Below are positions 1 through 7,820 of a stretch of DNA of 39,574 nucleotides, one piece after another. The position numbers were made by a program, and so were the translations under genes. The notes under the pieces are model-generated. The model worked only from the letters and a program-made list of their open reading frames with translations, had not been told where the DNA came from and searched no databases. The DNA lies in assembly GCA_937868795.1 (NCBI GenBank), contig CALMNM010000133.1, positions 1-39,574 on the forward strand, given 5' to 3'. The stretch's first letter is position 1. Each line of letters starts with the position of its first letter. This DNA is from an uncultured Acholeplasma sp. (GTDB taxonomy: Bacteria > Bacillota_I > Bacilli_A > Acholeplasmatales > Acholeplasmataceae).

Positions 1-969
1 AATTAAGTATTGATCCGCGAGTACGATGGCGAGTGCATTCTCTAAGACGATTCCCGCTCTTCGAGCGATGGCCACATCATGACGACCACCAATCAAAAGT
101 TCAGTGACTTTCCCTTCTCTAAAATCATAGGTTTCTTGACCTTTTCCAATCGATGAAGTCGGTTTAATCATGACACGGAAGACCAATGCGTTTCCATTAG
201 AAATCCCCCCTGTGACACCCCCACTATGATTGGTTTTGGTTCGACCCTCTTGATCAATGATCAAATCATTGGTTTGGCTTCCCATGAAATCTATCCCACG
301 GAACCCTAACCCAAATTCAACCCCTTTGACAGATGGAATAGAAAACATCATTTTCGCAATTTCAGCGTCTAATTTCTGAAAGAAAGGTTCACCTAGACCC
401 ACGGGAAGACCTAAAGCTTTCACTTCGATAATCCCACCAACAGAGTCTTTTTGCTCAGCAATGCTAAGTAAGTATTCGTCAATTTTTGTCATGTCGGTTA
501 ACGTTCCTAGTTGAACAAGTTCATGAGAAAGTTTAAAGGGTACCACCATTTTAGCAACAGCTCCAGCAGCTACAATCGCCGCGGTTAAGCGTCCTGAAAA
601 ACGTCCTCCTCCTCGATAATCATGAAAGCCATGATATTTCTTACTTGCAACAAAATCAGCATGACCCGGGCGGGGATGATTCTTTAAGTGTTCATAATCT
701 TGACTCTTGATATTGGTATTTTCAATCATCAAATGAATCGGCGACCCCGTGCTTTTTCCGTTGAAGACACCTGAAAGTATGTTGACTTCATCCGCTTCTT
801 TTCGTGGTGTCGTTCCAATCGCACCGGGTTGTCTTTTCTTCATATCTTGATCAATCAAACGATGATCGATAGTTATCCCTGCTGGCATACCATCAATAAT
901 CACACCAATGGCGGGTTGATGCGATTCACCGTATAGGGTTATTCTAAATAACGTTCCGTAACTATTCAT
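1..969 (-). CDS. aroC: chorismate synthase (3' part missing)
   Basis: Converts 5-enolpyruvylshikimate-3-phosphate to chorismate, the last common step of aromatic biosynthesis, using reduced FMN. The reading frame starts with ATG at 969 and stays open for 323 codons to the window edge, so roughly the last 40-60 residues lie outside. The N-terminus reads MNSYGTLFRITLYGESH, typical of the family. RPGHADF and the RGGGRFSGR signature (about 600-690) are both readable. It overlaps the end of aroE by 8 bases and is the last visible gene of the aro operon. Identification is firm; only the C-terminus is unseen. Confidence 0.96.
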   Translation of the reverse strand, partial: MNSYGTLFRITLYGESHQPAIGVIIDGMPAGITIDHRLIDQDMKKRQPGAIGTTPRKEADEVNILSGVFNGKSTGSPIHLMIENTNIKSQDYEHLKNHPRPGHADFVASKKYHGFHDYRGGGRFSGRLTAAIVAAGAVAKMVVPFKLSHELVQLGTLTDMTKIDEYLLSIAEQKDSVGGIIEVKALGLPVGLGEPFFQKLDAEIAKMMFSIPSVKGVEFGLGFRGIDFMGSQTNDLIIDQEGRTKTNHSGGVTGGISNGNALVFRVMIKPTSSIGKGQETYDFREGKVTELLIGGRHDVAIARRAGIVLENALAIVLADQYLI

Positions 970-1747
970 GATAGATCACTTCCTTTAACTCTTTTAGCCA
1001 TGTATCTGTGAGTTCTATGGTTCGATTAAACCAAATCTCCTCACTCTTTAAAGCCTGAATGATCAACATCATCAACCCGTTATACGCTTTTTTGGCATCT
1101 TGCATCAATGTGGTAACTTCGGGATTATAAATTAAATCGATCACTATCTTATCTTTAACTAATTGTTTTGGTAACACGGATTCTTGATTTTTAGGATATG
1201 TCCCAATCGGGGTTGCATTGATAAATAGATCGACATCCTCTTCTTTGATGTCTTGATACGTGATGACCCGTTTGAACATCTTTATTTCTTCGGGCTTATT
1301 TCTGGTGACTACCGTGACGTGGGCACCTAAATCTTCCAAGACGATATATGCTGCTTTTGCTGCGCCTCCTGATCCTAAAATATAGACGCGTTTGGCTTTC
1401 ACATCGATATGATGGTACGTCAACAATCCTAAAAAGCCATCGTAATCTGTATTGTCTCCTACGATCTGTTCACCCTTCATATAGATAGTATTCACCGCTT
1501 GGATGCGTCGTGCCTTAGGGGTAAGAATATCGATATGGCGCATCACACTTTGTTTATGAGGAATCGTGACATTGAAACCTCTAAACACCCCACGTCTTAA
1601 ATGTTTAAAGAGGTGAGGGATATCTTTTTCATCCATGTCTAATAGGTCATATTGGAGCTCAAACCCTAGTTTTTTTGCCATAAATTGATGGATGAGTGGT
1701 GATTTACTGTATCCGATGTTCTGACCAATCAAACCATAACGGTCCAT
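962..1747 (-). CDS. aroE: shikimate dehydrogenase
   Basis: NADP-dependent reduction of 3-dehydroshikimate to shikimate. At 261 residues it has the normal length. Substrate-domain motifs are SKSP (14-17) and NVTIPHK (59-65, K65 the catalytic lysine), with N86-T87 and D101 also in place. The nucleotide-binding domain shows GSGGAA (125-130) and TRN (148-150), then NATPIG (177-182). The start codon overlaps the stop of the chorismate mutase gene by one base (TAATG), so the two are probably translationally coupled. No aroD or aroK is visible; they may lie beyond aroC. Confidence 0.96.
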   Translation of the reverse strand: MDRYGLIGQNIGYSKSPLIHQFMAKKLGFELQYDLLDMDEKDIPHLFKHLRRGVFRGFNVTIPHKQSVMRHIDILTPKARRIQAVNTIYMKGEQIVGDNTDYDGFLGLLTYHHIDVKAKRVYILGSGGAAKAAYIVLEDLGAHVTVVTRNKPEEIKMFKRVITYQDIKEEDVDLFINATPIGTYPKNQESVLPKQLVKDKIVIDLIYNPEVTTLMQDAKKAYNGLMMLIIQALKSEEIWFNRTIELTDTWLKELKEVIYHE

Positions 1748-2001
1748 TAGCGTTGTTGCTCCTTCGATAAATGAAATACATGTTTTAAAAAGGATTCATA
1801 AAAGGGCCATAAACGATCATCTTGAAGTGCTGCTCTACGCTTCTCTAGGATGATTTGTTCACGTGATGGATCAAAAACAGGAAGATTCAGTTCTTTTTTA
1901 ACTTCACCGATTTGCTGACTAACGGCCATTCTGCGTTTAAATAAAACCATCATGTCATCATCAATCTGATCGATGGTTTGTCTTAACGATTCAAGATTCA
2001 T
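1747..2001 (-). CDS. chorismate mutase, AroQ type, monofunctional
   Basis: Rearranges chorismate to prephenate, feeding TyrA encoded in the same operon. It is an 84-residue all-helical protein with the AroQ pattern: LESLRQTIDQID at the start, LFKRRM, IGEVKK and DPSREQIILEKR. The ATG at 2001 is preferred over the TTG one codon upstream because AGGAGG lies eight bases before it. It overlaps the 3' end of aroA by 11 bases. It is not fused to DAHP synthase or prephenate dehydratase, as AroQ domains often are. Confidence 0.92.
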   Translation of the reverse strand: MNLESLRQTIDQIDDDMMVLFKRRMAVSQQIGEVKKELNLPVFDPSREQIILEKRRAALQDDRLWPFYESFLKHVFHLSKEQQR

Positions 2002-3250
2002 CAATGCATCCTCCTAAGTGACGATAGTCTTCAAAAAATGTTGGGTATGATTTTTCAATTGCTTCAGCACCAGTGATAGTGATTTTCCCTGAAGCCTTTA
2101 TGGATAAAATGGCGAGTGCCATGACAATTCTATGATCGTTACATCCATCTAATACGACATCCCCTAAAAGAGATTCTCTACCTTCTATCCATACTTCATC
2201 CTCTGTTGAGGTCACGTGAACTCCTAATAATCGGAGTGCTTTTTCCATGGATTCAATGCGATCGGATTCTTTAACACGGAGTCGTTTTGCATGGGTGAAA
2301 TGGGTGGTTCCTTGAGAAACTGCTGCAAGTGCCATCAATATGGGACCCAAATCCGGAATATCAGAAAGATCAATCTCAATCCCGTGTGTCTGTGAAGGAT
2401 AAATGGTGACTTGATGATTCATATTATCAAAAACTAATGTAGCACCCATCTGTTGCAGGATGGATGTAACCTTTTTGTCACCTTGTTTCGATTGATCATA
2501 AAGATTGTTTAAACATATAGGTCCCGATAACACACCGGCGACCATGAAAAATGCTGCTTGCGAATAATCACCTTCGACCGAGGATTCACGAACTTGATAG
2601 GTTTGATTTCCTGGAACGTAATAGAATGGCGGGACATCAATAATCTTAATACCAAAAGAGGTTAACACATCGAGTGTTAAATCGATATAACTCTTCGATT
2701 CTAGAGGTGTTGTTATCTCGATCACAGAATCTTCTTTTAGAAGAGGTAAGGCAAACAACAATCCTGTGATGAATTGTGAAGAGACATCACCTCTCACTTG
2801 ATAACGTCCAGGCTTCAGTGGACCTTTAACGGTTAATGGTAATTCTTGGTTAACTGGCTGTTCAAATGTGAGATGTTTCTTTAAAAATACATCCTTGTAG
2901 ACATCAAGAGGACGTAACGGGAGTCTTCCTTGGCCAATAAAGGTAATCTTTTCTTCAAATAGCATGGCCAGAGGAATCAAAAATCGTAATGTGGATCCCG
3001 ATTCATGACAATCAATCACTTTTTGATCATACTCTTTGAGTCCACCATAAATGAAATCACCGTCAAATGAAATCCCAAAATGGGAGAGTGCTTCTTTGGT
3101 TGCGACTAAGTCTTCTGATGCTAAGACATGATGAACTCGACTCAATCCATCCGCTAAACTTGAAGCGATGACGTAACGATGTGACAATGATTTTGAAGAA
3201 ATGACTGAAAGATTTCCCTTGAGTGGTTTTGGATCGATCGTTACATTCAT
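1991..3250 (-). CDS. aroA: 3-phosphoshikimate 1-carboxyvinyltransferase (EPSP synthase)
   Basis: Transfers enolpyruvate from PEP to shikimate-3-phosphate. The 419 residues match the two-domain family length. Visible sites are K20-S21, R25, the ESGSTLR segment (83-89), LPLRPLD (110-116), the catalytic D300 in IPDLGP, RVKESDR (325-331) and NDHR (371-374). The SGST form of the PEP loop resembles clostridial and streptococcal enzymes rather than the E. coli NAGT form. The start overlaps the aroB stop by four bases (ATGA). Confidence 0.96.
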   Translation of the reverse strand: MNVTIDPKPLKGNLSVISSKSLSHRYVIASSLADGLSRVHHVLASEDLVATKEALSHFGISFDGDFIYGGLKEYDQKVIDCHESGSTLRFLIPLAMLFEEKITFIGQGRLPLRPLDVYKDVFLKKHLTFEQPVNQELPLTVKGPLKPGRYQVRGDVSSQFITGLLFALPLLKEDSVIEITTPLESKSYIDLTLDVLTSFGIKIIDVPPFYYVPGNQTYQVRESSVEGDYSQAAFFMVAGVLSGPICLNNLYDQSKQGDKKVTSILQQMGATLVFDNMNHQVTIYPSQTHGIEIDLSDIPDLGPILMALAAVSQGTTHFTHAKRLRVKESDRIESMEKALRLLGVHVTSTEDEVWIEGRESLLGDVVLDGCNDHRIVMALAILSIKASGKITITGAEAIEKSYPTFFEDYRHLGGCIDES

Positions 3251-4260
3251 AATAAATCCTCGGGTTTTAGAATCACGATTTTAGCTTCACCAGGTTTAGG
3301 AACCACGATAAACTTCAATCCTTCAGCGGTCATTTTCTTATCATGGATGATGTGATCTTTATAGTCTTCTTTTGCTAGTAGGGGTTCTTTGATGAGTTTT
3401 CTCTCAAGAAGTAGCGCTTTGACTTCATCAAAGAGTTCAGGTTTGGTTTCATTCATCATGATGCCAATCTCTAGTGCGATCAGCATACCATAACTGATCG
3501 CTTCGCCATGAAGATAGGTTTCATAGTGATGTTTCTTTTCAATCGCGTGACCAAAAGTATGACCAAAATTGAGTTTCATGCGATCTCCATGATCATAAGG
3601 GTCACTTAACACCACTTCTCTTTTAACTTGAATTGCCGAAGCAATCTCAGTTTCTCTAACGCGTTCATGGGTTAACAGATATTGATAGAGTTTTTTATCA
3701 CCAATCAGACCCGCTTTGATCATCTCTGCAAGTCCGTTATGATATTCTCTTTCCGATAAGGTTAGTAATAACTCTGGATCAATGATGACGAGTTTAGGTT
3801 GATAAAACGCCCCAATGAGGTTTTTTCCTGTGGGTAAATCGATCCCTACTTTTCCACCAATACTGCTATCGACTTGTGCTAACAATGTCGTTGGAATTTG
3901 AACATAAGGTATTCCACGATAAAGTGTAGAAGCAACAAACCCCGCCAAGTCACCCACGACACCACCACCAAAGGCTAAAATAAGGTCCGTACGTTTAATC
4001 CCTTTTTCGATTAAAGTATCGATGACATTACGGTATGCTTCAAAGGATTTGCTCTTTTCACCAGGTTCGATGACCACGAATTGAACTTGGTACTCGCTCA
4101 AAATATGTGCTAACTTTAAATGATACAAGTCATAGACGTGCCGATCAGTAATGACAAAAAGACCTCGGCCTTGATAGATTTTTTTGAGGTGTTCTGGAAG
4201 ATGATAAATGATGTTGGATTCGAGATAAATCTCGTAATCTGCCATACTAATTGAGATCAA
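3247..4260 (-). CDS. aroB: 3-dehydroquinate synthase
   Basis: NAD- and metal-dependent cyclisation of DAHP to 3-dehydroquinate. At 337 residues it is slightly shorter than the usual 350-360. Motifs are GEKSKS (68-73), GGGVVGDLAGF (98-108), DSSIGGKVGID (131-141) and GKN (145-147). Metal ligands are predicted at E179, H234 in NFGHTFGH, and H251 in LHGEA. The start is TTG at 4260, with GAGG seven bases upstream; the first internal ATG (4245) has no ribosome site. It overlaps tyrA by 14 bases, which suggests coupled translation. Confidence 0.96.
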   Translation of the reverse strand: MISISMADYEIYLESNIIYHLPEHLKKIYQGRGLFVITDRHVYDLYHLKLAHILSEYQVQFVVIEPGEKSKSFEAYRNVIDTLIEKGIKRTDLILAFGGGVVGDLAGFVASTLYRGIPYVQIPTTLLAQVDSSIGGKVGIDLPTGKNLIGAFYQPKLVIIDPELLLTLSEREYHNGLAEMIKAGLIGDKKLYQYLLTHERVRETEIASAIQVKREVVLSDPYDHGDRMKLNFGHTFGHAIEKKHHYETYLHGEAISYGMLIALEIGIMMNETKPELFDEVKALLLERKLIKEPLLAKEDYKDHIIHDKKMTAEGLKFIVVPKPGEAKIVILKPEDLL

Positions 4261-5077
4261 AGGATTTCCTCTTTTCTTTCGCTTCTTTTAAAAACATCAT
4301 GAGTGATGCTTGATCATTCTCCTGGATCATTTTTTTAACACGATTAAGTGTATTTTCAAAAAGATCTAGCGTATGGAGAAGCACCTCTTTGTTTTCTAAA
4401 AAGAGTTCACTCCACATCACTTCATTGATCTTTGCGATTCTAGTTAAATCCCTAAAAGAATCTCCTGTTGCTTCCTTGGTATGTTCGAGTGGATCGGTAT
4501 GCATCAAGGAGACTGCGATCACGTGTGTTAACTGAGAAGTAAAGGCCACTAATTGATCATGTGTTTTTGCATCTGTCACTAATAGTTTACCAAATTTCAG
4601 ATCGTTTTTGATGATGTTCAAAAGAACTTCATCATGATCGACACTTCGTGATCCTTTAACGACCATCAAATTGGCTTTATGAAACATCTCTTTATGTCGT
4701 TGATTAAATCCCGAGGTTTCTCTACCTGCCATGGGATGCATCGATGTATAAGATATACCAGGTTTTAATATCTTTTCAATCTCTGTCATCATCCAGGTTT
4801 TCGTCCCACTGACATCTGACAAAACTTGACCCTTATTAAAGCGATGTTGTTCATGCATGACAAACTGAACATTATCTTTGGGATAGAGTGCCAAAATGAT
4901 TAAATCAACGTCACCTATCTTATCGAGTGTTGACTGTTGATGCAAAAATCCAAGTCGAATCCCTTTTTCTACCCATTCAGGATTTTGATCATAGCCATAA
5001 ATTTCGTGACCTGCCATGTGCAACCCTTCGGCATAGGATGCACCGATCAATCCTAAACCAACGATAAAGATTTTCAT
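4247..5077 (-). CDS. tyrA: prephenate dehydrogenase
   Basis: Oxidative decarboxylation of prephenate to 4-hydroxyphenylpyruvate, the tyrosine branch. The 276-residue protein has a Rossmann fold with GLGLIG (7-12) and D30 (NAD preference), DVSGTK (88-93), HPMAGRE (114-120) and the helical dimer domain with SQLTH (181-185). There is no C-terminal ACT domain, so feedback control probably lies elsewhere, at the leader attenuator and the DAHP synthase. It overlaps aroF by four bases. Its position as second gene fits the tyrosine leader peptide. Confidence 0.94.
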   Translation of the reverse strand: MKIFIVGLGLIGASYAEGLHMAGHEIYGYDQNPEWVEKGIRLGFLHQQSTLDKIGDVDLIILALYPKDNVQFVMHEQHRFNKGQVLSDVSGTKTWMMTEIEKILKPGISYTSMHPMAGRETSGFNQRHKEMFHKANLMVVKGSRSVDHDEVLLNIIKNDLKFGKLLVTDAKTHDQLVAFTSQLTHVIAVSLMHTDPLEHTKEATGDSFRDLTRIAKINEVMWSELFLENKEVLLHTLDLFENTLNRVKKMIQENDQASLMMFLKEAKEKRKSFDLN

Positions 5078-6093
5078 TTCATTCTCATCCCAAGCACATC
5101 AGCTACTTTTTCTAAAGATTCCATCATCGTTTGGAATTTCTTGATCTTTAAACTTTGTGCCCCATCAGAAAGTGCATGTTCGGGATCATGATGGACTTCA
5201 ACAATGAGTCCATGCGCACCGACAGCAAGTGAGGCTAACGAGAGTTTTTCGATCATATTCCAACGACCTGCTGCATGCGATGGATCGATAATAACGGGAA
5301 GATGTGATAATTCTTTGACGGCGAGAACCGCGCTGATATCCAGTGTATTTCTTGTGTATTTTTCATACGTGCGAATGCCGCGTTCGCACAAAATAACCTG
5401 TTCATTTCCACCAGCCATGATATATTCGGCACTCATTAACCATTCTTCAATCGTGGCAGACAATCCACGCTTTAACAAAATGGGTTTTGTTGATTTGCCT
5501 AACGCCTTGAGTAGATGAAAGTTTTGCATATTTCTTGCCCCGACCTGAATGACATCCACATATTCTTCAAATACGGGTAATAAATCTGCAGAGGGAATCT
5601 CGGTGACGATTTTCAACCCGGTTTCTTCTCCGATTTTTTTAAGTAGTTTTAATCCTTCAATCTCCAATCCTTGAAACGCATACGGAGATGTTCTTGGTTT
5701 ATATGCACCACCTCTTAAAAGATGGGCGCCTGCCTTTTTCACGCCTTTGGCAATCGTTCGTAGCTGTTCTTCGGATTCTACAGAACAGGGTCCTGCCATG
5801 ACCACAAACTGGTCACCACCAATTTCGATGTCATCCCCCAGTTTGATTATCGTATCATGTTTTTTAAAACTTCGACTTGCCTTCTTAAAAGGAGTCGAAA
5901 CACGTGTGACTTCTTTTACCCCTTCAAACGCATATAAATCTGAAGGATCCAAAGAGGATGTATCCCCAATAATCCCAAACACACGGACTTCGTCCGATGA
6001 GACATCTTTAATTTCTAACTTCTTTGCTTGCAAAAATTCAACAATTTTGTCGTACTCGCGTTTAGTCGACCCTTTTTTCATCTGGACAATCAT
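5074..6093 (-). CDS. aroF: 3-deoxy-7-phosphoheptulonate (DAHP) synthase with N-terminal regulatory domain
   Basis: Condenses PEP and erythrose-4-phosphate, the committed step of the shikimate pathway. The 339 residues form an N-terminal ferredoxin-like domain (about 1-70) and a TIM barrel of the type I-beta class. Metal ligands are C103 (GPCS), H273 (PSH), E299 (VEVH) and D310 (SDGAQS); RGGAYKPRTSPY (127-138) is the PEP site. The layout closely matches the Thermotoga maritima enzyme, whose N-terminal domain mediates tyrosine inhibition; that property is inferred here. It is the first gene of the aro operon, preceded by GAGGAG and the tyrosine leader region. Confidence 0.95.
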   Translation of the reverse strand: MIVQMKKGSTKREYDKIVEFLQAKKLEIKDVSSDEVRVFGIIGDTSSLDPSDLYAFEGVKEVTRVSTPFKKASRSFKKHDTIIKLGDDIEIGGDQFVVMAGPCSVESEEQLRTIAKGVKKAGAHLLRGGAYKPRTSPYAFQGLEIEGLKLLKKIGEETGLKIVTEIPSADLLPVFEEYVDVIQVGARNMQNFHLLKALGKSTKPILLKRGLSATIEEWLMSAEYIMAGGNEQVILCERGIRTYEKYTRNTLDISAVLAVKELSHLPVIIDPSHAAGRWNMIEKLSLASLAVGAHGLIVEVHHDPEHALSDGAQSLKIKKFQTMMESLEKVADVLGMRMK

Positions 6094-6118
6094 AATGTCA
6101 TCTCCTCAATTTTGAAAT

Positions 6119-6146
6119 AAAAAAATCCCTGAGGAACCCCAAGGAT
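6119..6146 (-). terminator. intrinsic terminator inside the aroF leader (attenuator)
   Basis: On the minus strand a ten-pair stem (ATCCTTGGGG with CCTCAGGGAT, two G-U pairs, small loop) is followed directly by seven T. It lies between the leader peptide and aroF, so it would stop transcription before the structural genes. Its 5' arm is complementary to upstream RNA (6163-6174), giving a mutually exclusive antiterminator. Confidence 0.85.
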
Positions 6147-6196
6147 GATGTTTAGTCATGAATTGGCTGTTCCTTCATACCAGAAAAAGGAATGCC
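6132..6196 (-). promoter_or_regulatory. alternative pairings of the tyrosine attenuator
   Basis: AGGAAC-AG-CCAA (6163-6174) can pair with TTGG-G-GTTCCT (6132-6142), which destroys the terminator: the antiterminator. The same upstream segment can instead pair with GGC-A-TTCCTT (6187-6196), a competing hairpin that releases the terminator. GCTGTTT within the leader peptide frame (6231-6237) is also complementary to GAACAGC (6166-6172). AGGGAC just after the leader stop can pair with GTTCCT. Which pairing couples to ribosome position is inference. Confidence 0.7.
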
Positions 6197-6207
6197 TTCG
6201 CAGTCCC

Positions 6208-6255
6208 TTATCTCCGATAATAATAATAGTAAACAGCATTTTTTGAATTAAACAT
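6208..6255 (-). CDS. tyrosine-rich leader peptide of the aro operon
   Basis: A 15-residue frame, MFNSKNAVYYYYYRR, starts with ATG at 6255 and ends with TAA. An AGGTG ribosome site lies six bases upstream. Five successive tyrosine codons (TAC then four TAT) lie upstream of a terminator hairpin and a gene set that makes tyrosine. This is the arrangement of classical amino-acid attenuators such as trpL and pheL: a ribosome stalled for charged tRNA-Tyr would alter folding downstream. It is too short for routine gene calling and should be annotated as a leader, not a functional protein. Confidence 0.9.
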   Translation of the reverse strand: MFNSKNAVYYYYYRR

Positions 6256-6277
6256 TGAAATCACCTTTCTTTGTTTG

Positions 6278-6292
6278 GTGATATAGTATCAC
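6278..6292. promoter_or_regulatory. perfect dyad overlapping the aroF -10 box
   Basis: GTGATA-TAG-TATCAC is a perfect six-base inverted repeat with a three-base centre. It covers the proposed -10 hexamer of the aro operon promoter, so a protein bound here would block initiation. The regulator is unknown. Confidence 0.55.
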
Positions 6293-6312
6293 ATTTATAG
6301 GGGGAAAAACAA
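6283..6312 (-). promoter_or_regulatory. promoter of the aro operon
   Basis: TTGTTT (6307-6312), an 18-base spacer and TACTAT (6283-6288) on the minus strand. Transcription would begin near 6276, giving a leader of about 180 nucleotides before aroF that contains the leader peptide and attenuator. Confidence 0.6.
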
Positions 6313-6350
6313 GATAATCCCGTTTTTTTTCACAATTTTCATTTTGGGTA

Positions 6351-6379
6351 TTGTGTTTCGCACAGTAATGGTGTATTCT
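6351..6379 (+). promoter_or_regulatory. promoter of the padR operon
   Basis: TTGTGT (6351-6356), a 17-base spacer and TATTCT (6374-6379), with TG two bases before the -10 hexamer. It lies 33 bases upstream of the padR start. Confidence 0.65.
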
Positions 6380-6401
6380 AGTAGTGTGTCAAACACAGTA
6401 A
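6352..6401 (+). promoter_or_regulatory. duplicated operator, TGTG-N5-CACAGTAA
   Basis: TGTG-TTTCG-CACAGTAA (6352-6368) and TGTG-TCAAA-CACAGTAA (6385-6401) are two copies of the same partly palindromic site, offset by 33 bases (about three helical turns). The first covers the -35 box and the second lies at the expected transcription start. This is a good arrangement for autorepression by the PadR protein encoded next; the binding partner is inferred. Confidence 0.65.
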
Positions 6402-6411
6402 GGAGGATCAC

Positions 6412-6729
6412 ATGAATACACAATTCAAAAAAGGCATTCTCGAAATGTGTATCTTGAGCATTATCTCCGATCATGATATGTATGGTTTTGAAGTGATTGA
6501 AACATTATCAAAAGAGATTGATGTCAACGAGAACACAGTTTACCCCATTTTAAGAAGACTTACGGGTCAAGGTATGTTTGAGACGTACACTGAAACGACC
6601 AATATTGGTGCACCGCGTAAGTATTATCGTATCACCGATTATGGAAAAAAGAAACTCAACGAGTATGAAACCGAATGGCGTTCATTTCTTCAAGGAGTCT
6701 TTACATTGTTAGGAGGGAATCGTTCATGA
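6412..6729 (+). CDS. PadR-family transcriptional regulator
   Basis: A 105-residue winged-helix protein. It has the PadR opening (KGILEMCILSIIS, then MYGFEVIE), the recognition helix region VNENTVYPILRRL, and the wing segment PRKYYRITDYGKKKL. The short C-terminal helix would dimerise, as in subfamily-2 PadR proteins. The start is set by AGGAGG six bases upstream. It overlaps the following membrane protein gene by four bases (ATGA). PadR genes paired with a HAAS/DUF1700 gene are a common Firmicutes pair that senses envelope or antibiotic stress. The ligand here is unknown. Confidence 0.93.
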   Translation: MNTQFKKGILEMCILSIISDHDMYGFEVIETLSKEIDVNENTVYPILRRLTGQGMFETYTETTNIGAPRKYYRITDYGKKKLNEYETEWRSFLQGVFTLLGGNRS

Positions 6730-7820
6730 AACAACAGTATTTAAATGCATTAAAAGAAGTTCTAAAAGAATATCAAGCATCCCAAAAGGACATCGATGAC
6801 ATTGTCAATGATTACAGTCAGCTTTATGATGATGCTTTGGCATCAGGGAAATCCGATGAAGAGGTCTGTGACATGCTAGGGGAACCCAAGGATGTCGTCG
6901 ATGAATTGAGAGATACTCTTCAACGAAAAAAAGAAAAGAATATTAAGACTAAGATTATCGCAGTGATGCCGTTTATAAGTCTTCTTACATTCTTCATTTT
7001 AGGATTTTATGCCGATCTTTGGCATCCAGGATGGATGGTGTTCCTAGCTATACCCATGACCGCTATCATGTTGCAGACACGCCTTAGAGAAGGACTTGTC
7101 GCATTAATGCCTTTCTTATCGGTCATCGCTTTTCTGATCCTTGGTTGGGGATTTGACCTTTGGCATCCAGGTTGGCTGGTCTTCTTATCCATACCGATGG
7201 TTGCGATTCTACTCTTCACAAAAGCGAAAGAATTACCCGTTGCCATTTCACCTTTTGTTGCTACCATTGCTTTCTTATTCTTAGGTTTTTATTACAACCT
7301 ATGGAATCCAGGTTGGCTTGTTTTCTTGATCATTCCCATGCTTGGTATCCTTTTTGAAAAGAATCTTGTTAAGATGATCGCCTATGAACTTTCATTTGCA
7401 CTCGCTATTGCCTTTTATCTCTATATGGGTTATGTTTATGGTTCCTGGGGATATGGTGCATTAGGATTTATTCTTCCCGTTGGCATGAGTTTAATTCTTG
7501 GTGATATGCGCTTTGAATTTGGTTTAATGAATGCTCATGATCGCAAGCGTGCGCTTATCATGACAGGCATTGTTCTTTCTACAGTCGCAGCATTCTTGGC
7601 GCTTGGTTTTATTTTCAATGGTTGGCCATGGGCTTGGCAAGTCTTTTTGGGAATCCCCATCTTTGCAATTATCTTCTTTGATAAGTTTAGACTTACGGCA
7701 CTTATGCCCTTCTTTGCAGTCATTATCTTCTTCTCTGTCGGTTATTTTGCGAACGCATTCCATATTTCATGGCTTGCTTTCCTCTTGATTCCCATAGTCG
7801 CTATCTTCGAAAACGCATAA
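6726..7820 (+). CDS. HAAS/DUF1700-type membrane protein with six internal repeats
   Basis: A 364-residue protein of unknown function. Residues 1-70 are a soluble helical domain with the HAAS-like pattern (LKEVLKEYQASQKDID, then SDEEVCDMLGEPKDVVDEL). The rest is membrane. Six copies of a unit of about 47 residues begin near 92, 139, 186, 234, 293 and 338. The best conserved are LGFYADLWHPGWMVFLAIP and LGWGFDLWHPGWLVFLSIP; later copies are degenerate. Each repeat probably contains two membrane helices. The ATG at 6726 is chosen because TAGGAGGG precedes it and it overlaps the padR stop; an upstream in-frame start lies inside padR. It is probably regulated with, and signals to, PadR. Confidence 0.82.
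   Translation: MKQQYLNALKEVLKEYQASQKDIDDIVNDYSQLYDDALASGKSDEEVCDMLGEPKDVVDELRDTLQRKKEKNIKTKIIAVMPFISLLTFFILGFYADLWHPGWMVFLAIPMTAIMLQTRLREGLVALMPFLSVIAFLILGWGFDLWHPGWLVFLSIPMVAILLFTKAKELPVAISPFVATIAFLFLGFYYNLWNPGWLVFLIIPMLGILFEKNLVKMIAYELSFALAIAFYLYMGYVYGSWGYGALGFILPVGMSLILGDMRFEFGLMNAHDRKRALIMTGIVLSTVAAFLALGFIFNGWPWAWQVFLGIPIFAIIFFDKFRLTALMPFFAVIIFFSVGYFANAFHISWLAFLLIPIVAIFENA

Noticed and set aside
5204-6115. Plus-strand open frames opposite aroF
   Set aside because: They are antisense shadows of a well-conserved gene, with no ribosome sites and no recognisable domains.
6094-6280. T-box riboswitch in the aroF leader
   Set aside because: The conserved T-box antiterminator consensus (AGGGTGGNACCGCG) is not present; a tyrosine-rich leader peptide with a ribosome site explains the leader better.
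6675-6725. Longer N-terminus for the HAAS-like membrane protein
   Set aside because: The extension lies inside padR in another frame; the ATG at 6726 has a strong ribosome site and the usual four-base overlap.
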